From positions 28,365,733 through 28,429,732 of the forward strand of contig NC_040017.1 of assembly GCF_000972845.2 (NCBI RefSeq): 64,000 nucleotides of DNA. Reading direction: 5' to 3'. Source of the stretch: Larimichthys crocea. Taxonomy: Eukaryota > Chordata > Actinopteri > Sciaenidae. Shown here piece after piece: positions 58,718 through 64,000 of the stretch (positions within the stretch are counted from its first letter, which is position 1; each line of letters opens with the position of its first letter). Made by a program: the position numbers and the translations under genes. The notes beneath the pieces are model-generated. The model was not told the DNA's origin. It was given only the letters and a program-made list of their open reading frames with translations, and did not search any database.

Positions 58718-58910
58718 TCATGTGGGCGGGGGTCCGTTGACGTATCTCAGCGTCAGGTGGAAGCCGCGAGGCATCCGGCCGCTGCGGTGACACGGCGGCT
58801 CCAGGGCGACCCAGATCAGACAGGCCAGGAGAACCAGAGCTGCAGCCAGGAGGAGGTAGAGGAGGGCTGGGGAGAGCAGGGAGGAAGGAGTCCTGCTGCT
58901 GGAGGTCACC
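58718..58910 (-). CDS. Terminal exon of a nesprin-family gene: transmembrane segment and KASH domain
   Basis: A strong acceptor (CTTCTTCCTCTACAG, ending at 58911) opens a 63-residue C-terminus closed by TGA at 58718-58720. Residues ~10-36 form one hydrophobic helix (SPALLYLLLAAALVLLACLI). The luminal tail ends RMPRGFHLTLRYVNGPPPT. LRYxNGPPPT is the KASH signature that inserts into the SUN-domain trimer in the perinuclear space, making this the outer-nuclear-membrane anchor of a LINC-complex protein. A Cys 24 residues from the end matches the cysteine that forms a disulphide with SUN proteins in nesprin-1/2. The NNFARSF block of nesprin-1/2/3 is missing; RMPR...LRYVNG resembles nesprin-4 (SYNE4). 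Paralogue assignment is tentative. The first base completes a split codon. Confidence 0.88.
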
Positions 58911-58923
58911 CTGTAGAGGAAGA

Positions 58924-59033
58924 AGAGGAGGAGGTGTCAGTGAACTCCAAACTCTGGAAGTGCTAAGGCGATCCAGCTCGTCAGTTAGGAGCCAGTAAAT
59001 CTACATTTGGGCAACTGAATGTCGAGTCAGCAC
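58924..59033 (-). other. Short intron between the last two nesprin exons
   Basis: About 120 bp between the donor AAG|GTGCTG (59033) and the acceptor CTACAG (58911). Compact terminal introns are usual in fish. The GTGCTG donor is weak. Confidence 0.4.
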
Positions 59034-59204
59034 CTTGAACCGGTTGTTGTGTTCCTCCAACCGATCCTGAGCAATGTTTGCCTGCTGAAAGAGGTCCCAG
59101 TGTGCATGAATGAACCACTTTGAATCGGTACTGACCACTGCAGACCCGGAGCACCCAACAAGAGCTGCAGGTCTGGAGACTTTCCTGCTTCTACCTCATC
59201 AACT
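59034..59204 (-). CDS. Probable penultimate nesprin exon, spectrin-repeat-like, damaged
   Basis: It opens after TTTGTCCTCAG and ends AAG|GTGCTG; length 171 nt. One frame (VDEVEAGKSPDLQLLL...) is open end to end and in phase with the KASH exon as printed. A second frame reads DSKWFIHAHWDLFQQANI, then AQDRLEEHNNRFK, which looks much more like a spectrin-type helix but meets a stop near the acceptor. Copy 1 (about 49610-49780) differs by several one-base indels and by a 21-nt in-frame insertion (reading WDLLKKQRVPFQQ). The consensus is therefore unreliable and I cannot choose the frame with certainty. Confidence 0.5.
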
Positions 59205-60340
59205 CTGAGGACAAAGCTGAATATATCCAAACACTGACAGGTGTCAAGATGATCCTTATTCACTTAGTCTGTGTTCGTAGTGTTAAAGCTCTCTAAATGG
59301 AGCGAACGTCCAATGGCAAACTTTAAAGTAACATTTGCATGAGCTGAAAACTTTAATAAGGAATGCAGCAGAGCATCGACAGACAACCTCTGATTCATCT
59401 CAGACGTTTTTTAAACCACTTATAGCCGAGACACACTGCAAATCCTCTCTGACTTTTACATTCATTTTAAAAAGTAATATCCCTGCATGGTGATTCGCCT
59501 TGCAAAGCTCAGGCACTTTGAGTTGTTTTGCTGTTTGCAGTTGGAAAATAACCCTTTTATTATGTTTTTTTCCCTTTGTATTTTATAGTATTTCTAATGC
59601 CGTGTTGGGTTGATGTGACCTGACAATCACAGCTTTGAATCAGAAATAGAAAATAAGTGGAAGCTGTGGAGGGGAACACTTTGTTTTCAGCAGGTGGTGA
59701 CCACCGAAGAGCAACACCGGCTTTCAGTTTACCTGGAAAACATTTTCAAATTCAAGTTTTGGCTTTAATGTTCCCAATCTGGCTGATTCTTGTAGACTTC
59801 TAGACCATTTTGAGCCTATATACATGAATAAATATATCCAGGACTATCTATCTATCCTCAGTTTAAGTCCTTGCAGCATAGAGAAACACCATTAAGTCCT
59901 TAATTAAAATAAAAATGTTAATCCTTTATTTTATGGGCCTGTAATTTCAAAATAACTCTCAGCATTCTGGAAATAATTATGTAATTTGGTTACAGGGAAA
60001 CTAGAGACAGTTGCTGTTGACTTTTGGAGGTAATCTCCTTACAAATGACTCCTCCAACACTTGCAGAAAATGTAATTAAAGAGCGAACTCGATGAATTAA
60101 CCATGAGAAATGTAAATAATTTAAACATTTGAGGAACTCCTCTTGTCTGGAGGTTGAAGGAGGTGAATGAGTGTTCAGGGATAAAATCCTGATCTCTGCA
60201 AACAAACTGTACTTTGTTCTTTTAAGTGACTTTAATTTTAAAACTAAAGACTCATGTTCATTTCTTACTGCTTGATACCGTCTGAGTGATTCTACGGTCA
60301 TCTATGACCAAACCCGGCAAGAAAACCTCCTCAGTAGGCT
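59205..60340. other. Probable intron of the nesprin gene
   Basis: No exon with paired splice sites was found. The 103-codon minus frame at 59990-60301 has no protein-like motif. Confidence 0.45.
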
Positions 60341-61010
60341 GCTGTGTTCACTGTTAGACTGGACACTGCCGGTTCAGAGGTTCTGTCGCTGTGTTCACTG
60401 TTAGACTGGACACTGCTGGTTCAGAGGTTCAGTCACTGTGTTCACTGTTAGACTGGACACTGCTGGTTCTGACGTTGTGTTTGGTCCCGGGTCCAGACAT
60501 AAAGACCACAGTTCTGCTCATGTCTGTGGTTTCTGTGTTTCTCACCTCTGTTCAGAGAGAAGATACTCAGCTTCTTCCCAGCAGGACTGCTCCTCTTCAT
60601 CCTGCAGAACAGAGCTTCTGTTAATCCACGCTGGTTTCTTTAAACTTTTAGAAAATATCTTCCTACACAGTCACAAAGTTCATTCGAGACTTCCTCTTAT
60701 TGCGACTGCTGCTTATTTAAGGTGACAACAAGCCTCTGAAGGAAACACCATCAACTCACCTGAAGGTTTGATCGATACTGGTGCTTCATCCAATCAGACA
60801 AGGGTTTTACGTCATGTGATGGTGCAGGGGAGGGGGCAGGAAAAGGCTGTTGTGTGTTGTCATGGCGACGTTGGCTGTTGGATGTATCCATGTAGCTTCC
60901 TTCCAGGTGAAGCTGAAACACAGGGCGGAGATAAATATGAAGAGGAGGTTTACAGGTCTGGTGGTCAGCAGCTTCTATGGACATAACGGCAGAGGAGGAG
61001 AGAGCGAAGA
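60306..61010 (-). repeat. Long copy of the 47-bp-VNTR interspersed repeat, with ~3 units
   Basis: The plus strand runs from the left flank (AAACCCGGCAAGAAAACCTC, 60308) through three 47-bp units (60344-60470) and GTTTGGTCCCGGGTCCAGAC; the minus strand has CTCTGCCGTTATGTCCATAG near 60985. This copy keeps ~500 bp missing from the shorter copies. It lies within the nesprin intron. Confidence 0.7.
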
Positions 61011-62404
61011 GGACGCTGGCGACAAGGAGAGCCACCAACATCTTGTTTGTGTGGTTTCTTCTGAATCCGCCTTGTAACAATCTCTTTAAAGTCTCCATAT
61101 GTAGCACCACATCCACACATGCACTGTGTGGAAGCAGCCACGTGCACGAACACGAGTAGTCTGATGCGTCTGCAAAGGTTCGACTTTAATCTTGAAACGT
61201 CAAGTTTGTTCTCGACTTCTGGAAATGAAAAACCAAAAAGAAAAAGAAACCTTCCTTCTCTGATTCATGCTGTTTTCACTAAGACTCTGCAGTCCGAACA
61301 TAACCAAGAGGGTTAAAGGTAAAAATGTTAATGTAGAAGAGGTGGTGTCCATCTTAATACAAAGCTCGATGATCACACACATTAAATAAGAGTTCCAATA
61401 TTGTTTTGAGATGAGCGTCAGTCAATCTGCACTTATCCTGGAAGTCTACATCTGTTACTGCAGGGACCTGATTTTTTCTGGAGCATGTGGCTCAAATGAA
61501 ACATTCCTCATTTAAAACCTGACGGAGCAGCCTGTGAAGGGCAGAGTGAGTCAGGACGGAGCTTCACGTTCAACAGACTCAGTGTTTGTGCACAAAAACA
61601 TCGATTACACTCTCAGCTGGGTCTCTAATGAACCTCCTCGTTTAAAAGTGCCGACACTCCTACGTCCACACACACGTTCAAACAAACTCACATATTGCAA
61701 ATGAGTGCGTAGAAAATCGCTCTGATTACACACGCATCTGATTTGACCCTGAAAAACTCATCTACAGACTTCAGACGGAGGAAAAACAGAGATGAAGGGA
61801 AGGAGAGGAGGAAGTCTGCATGTTTCTCTCTGTTTTTATGGCGACAGTTAAAGTGCAGCCCAGACTCGATGCATAAATCAAGACTTTATGGATTCATTCG
61901 GCGGCCCGAGGAGCGGCGGACGAGACGGAGGAAGAGGAGAATAAATAGAATCTCTCGCCGGTAATGAGAGAGGGGCGAGAAAATGAAGTCTGATGGAGGA
62001 GAGAAAAACGTGAAGGTGGAGGAGAGAAAACAGAGGACGGTTACTCAGGAATCCATCTTAAAAAAAATAAACGCTGATGATTATCAATGTTGATGGAGCT
62101 TCTGCTGAGAGGAGACATCACTCTGTACGAGGACGAGGACGAGGACCGACCTTGTGGGGACACCAACCTGTTTCTATACCTACACCTCCCATCCGGGGAC
62201 AAAAGTCTGGATGTAAAACGTGTTGCTAAATGAAACTACGTCACGTATGTTGGCAGATAAACTGGTTTGAAGTCAGTAGTTACTGCAGAGTCAAATTAAT
62301 TGGAATGTTTCATTGATATGACAGATTTGATCATCCGTGTACCATAACAAAGTTGGTCCATGCAAGGTCAGATGTTTACTTTATGTGTGTGAGAGAGTCA
62401 AGAG

Positions 62405-62406
<2 letters not shown>

Positions 62407-62449
<43 letters not shown>
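62407..62449. repeat. (CA)n microsatellite
   Basis: Uninterrupted CA run in copy 2. Confidence 0.96.
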
Positions 62450-62450
<1 letters not shown>

Positions 62451-63103
62451 TGATGTTCATGTGATGCCATGTGCTGAATGTTAATGTTGAACTCTCTCTG
62501 CAGGAAAACAAGCTCAGCAAAATGAATCCTGCAAAACAAAATGTCTGGTTATATTTTATATTTTTGTTATTGTCAACAAATCTCATGCAGAGAGCAGCGA
62601 CGTGCTTCCTGCTCCAGCCGAAGATGTAAAAATACCTCAAAATATAGTTTCAGTTTTTTAAAAAGGAAGACATGGTTCATGTGTTGGGGGACTATTTTCA
62701 GCCGTGGATTCATCCACAGTCTCGTGAGTCTTCATGGCAGCAGGATGTTAAAAACTACAAAGTGTTTGTTCACGGTAACCAAGGAGCAACTTGAAACCAC
62801 AGAAGAAGATGCATCAGGTCTGAATACACAAACCTGTTAGAAGATGCAGTCACTGTTACCTCACCTTTAAAACATGCAGCATTATTAATATATCATTTTT
62901 CACTCTGGAGCAAAGGTTGGGTGGTTTTCTTGTGACCTGATGTGTCCGAGATCTGGAACAAATATTTTGGATGTTGCTGTGTGCGGCGTTTTAAATCAGG
63001 GCAGAAGAAGCCCTGCAGCTGTTAAATTATGGGTCACCCTAAAGTCTAAAATCAGATTTTATTGAGTGGATTTTCTCCACGTGCACTGACGTCTCACCTT
63101 TAC

Positions 63104-63337
63104 CTGCCCGTCTGTCTGCACCGCTTTGGAACAGGAAGTCCCCCTCTCTAGAGGGGCGGGGCTCTGGACTCCGAGCCACGCCCTCACACGCCCGCCGTCG
63201 AAGCTGACTGGCTCGCTGTCTTCTCTGTCAGGAGTCGAGGTCGTCCATTGGTCTCCATTCAGCCGAGTCCCTCCCCCCTTCGTCTCTGCTGGTGAGAAGA
63301 CTGCGGGGTGGGCGTGGTCGAACCATCCCGACAGTCT
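63104..63337 (-). CDS. Internal coding exon, probably of the same nesprin-family gene
   Basis: Acceptor TTTTCTGTTTCCTGTGCAG and donor GGGCAG|GTAAAG are both near-consensus. The 234-nt exon is exactly 78 codons in phase 0, open throughout. It begins RLSGWFDHAHPAVFSPAE, includes TSTPDREDSEPVSFDGGR and ends SCSKAVQTDGQ. It is Ser/Pro/Gly-rich and probably disordered, as expected between the spectrin-like region and the KASH anchor. It belongs to the minus strand like the KASH exon 4.2 kb downstream, but membership of the same gene is inference. It lies outside the duplicated segment and shows no indel damage. Confidence 0.72.
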
Positions 63338-63527
63338 CTGCACAGGAAACAGAAAACCACATTTTACTCATACCATCAGTGTCATTTCATATGTGCTGCC
63401 AAAACCTGCAGCATTCACGGATGTTTCATTATGTGAGCTCAGAGATCTGCCACTGTGTGGCCTATAGAGTAAATGCATCAGAAACGTCCAGTTTACGCCT
63501 CCACACACATGAAATGTGAGTAAAATT

Positions 63528-64000
63528 AAAGCTGCAAGCAGCGATGGTCGGGCACATGTGCGCACGTCGAAATGTGCATGACATCGGTCTGAATAACCAC
63601 GAAACGTTTCAGACAGCTCTGAGAAGGTGCCTCCTGCCGATTTCTTCTTTGAATGATTTTTATGGATCGCCACGCCCACACCGTTTCCTCAAAATTCATA
63701 ATTTTGATAACTTTTACTCAGGAAGTCTCTGTGAACACACCTACCAAGTCTGAAGTGAATTGGATGAAATCCCTAAGAGGAGTTCGTTCAAATGCGACCC
63801 CTGGAAATGACCCAAAAACACGAAAAGTCCAACTTTGGCAAAAATTGGACGCCGTACGCTTCACTATATCCCGGGGCACCAAGAGACTTTTTTGTGCGTC
63901 TGGGTATGTTACATACTCCCACCAAATTTCGTACACGTGGATGAAACTGTGGCGAGGGGCACCTCTAAAAACACACATCTAGGTGGCGCTGTCGAGCCAT
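63528..64000 (+). mobile_element. Fish AGCTGCAAGCAGCGATG-type dispersed repeat, runs off the edge
   Basis: It starts TTAAAGCTGCAAGCAGCGAT and ends at the window edge with CTAGGTGGCGCTGTCGAGCC. Landmarks such as ACCAAGTCTGAAGTGAATTG and CCCACCAAATTTCGTACACG are typical of a very abundant teleost repeat. The open frames on both strands here are repeat-derived. Confidence 0.8.

Larger units (their letters stand above)
53905..62994 (+). repeat. ~9.1-kb segment, copy 2 (duplicated at 44209-53894)
   Basis: Collinear with copy 1 and cleaner in the KASH exon, the CACGTG array and the 47-bp array. Homology ends near GCGGCGTTTTAAATC; unique sequence with a clean nesprin exon follows. Confidence 0.92.

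Noticed and set aside
63544..63982. Three overlapping frames of 69-109 codons on both strands
   Set aside because: They fall inside the abundant AGCTGCAAGCAGCGATG repeat and have no transposase or polymerase motif.

Overview
The window looks like a stretch of a ray-finned fish genome, most likely a percomorph. It has spliced genes with consensus splice sites, very long (CA)n/(GT)n tracts, and several short inverted-repeat elements I recognise from teleosts (ends such as TTAAAGGTCCAGTGTGTAGG, TTAAAGGGATAGTT and TAGGGCTGCAACGATTAG). It also has the 3' end of a fish L2/Rex1-type LINE and the AGCTGCAAGCAGCGATG repeat. Two 10-N gaps, scattered one-base indels and a contig-end overlap suggest a long-read assembly with unresolved joins. 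About 95% of the window is intron, intergenic DNA or repeat.

Genes, both on the minus strand. (1) The left edge (1-1089) holds a 5'UTR and the first 288 codons of an acidic Ala/Glu/Lys-rich protein with a basic RWHSFKKI motif like the WSK motifs of AKAP12-type scaffolds. The UTR starts at a strong splice acceptor (1090-1091), so the promoter lies farther right. The best candidate non-coding first exon ends at a GAG|GTAAGA donor at 34592. A second CpG-rich, promoter-like region at 16.6-18.5 kb carries a perfect RFX X-box. (2) The right edge holds the 3' end of a nesprin-family (LINC complex) gene: a clean 78-codon exon (63104-63337), a probable damaged penultimate exon (59034-59204) and a terminal exon (58718-58910) encoding a transmembrane segment plus a KASH tail ending NGPPPT. 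The tail resembles nesprin-4 more than nesprin-1 or -2.

Layout. 1-1.1 kb: gene 1. 1.1-35 kb: probable intron 1 and regulatory DNA with minisatellites, MITEs and microsatellites. 35-44 kb: intergenic, with a LINE fragment interrupted by a hAT-like element with an 8-bp target duplication. 44.2-53.9 kb and 53.9-63.0 kb: two copies of the same ~9-kb segment, meeting at a 10-N gap. These are almost certainly overlapping ends of two unmerged contigs or haplotypes. 63.0-64 kb: a nesprin exon and a fish repeat.

The most distinctive content is a set of interspersed repeats carrying their own minisatellites: a 47-bp unit (TGTTCACTGTTAGACTGGAC...) inside a repeat with constant flanks, and a 42-bp unit (GGAGACTACGTCCAGG...GACGTCAC). 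The two units are fused at 43.3 kb, occur together at 38.3-39.3 kb, and the 42-bp arrays form a large inverted pair at 28.1-29.6 kb. I do not recognise this composite family.
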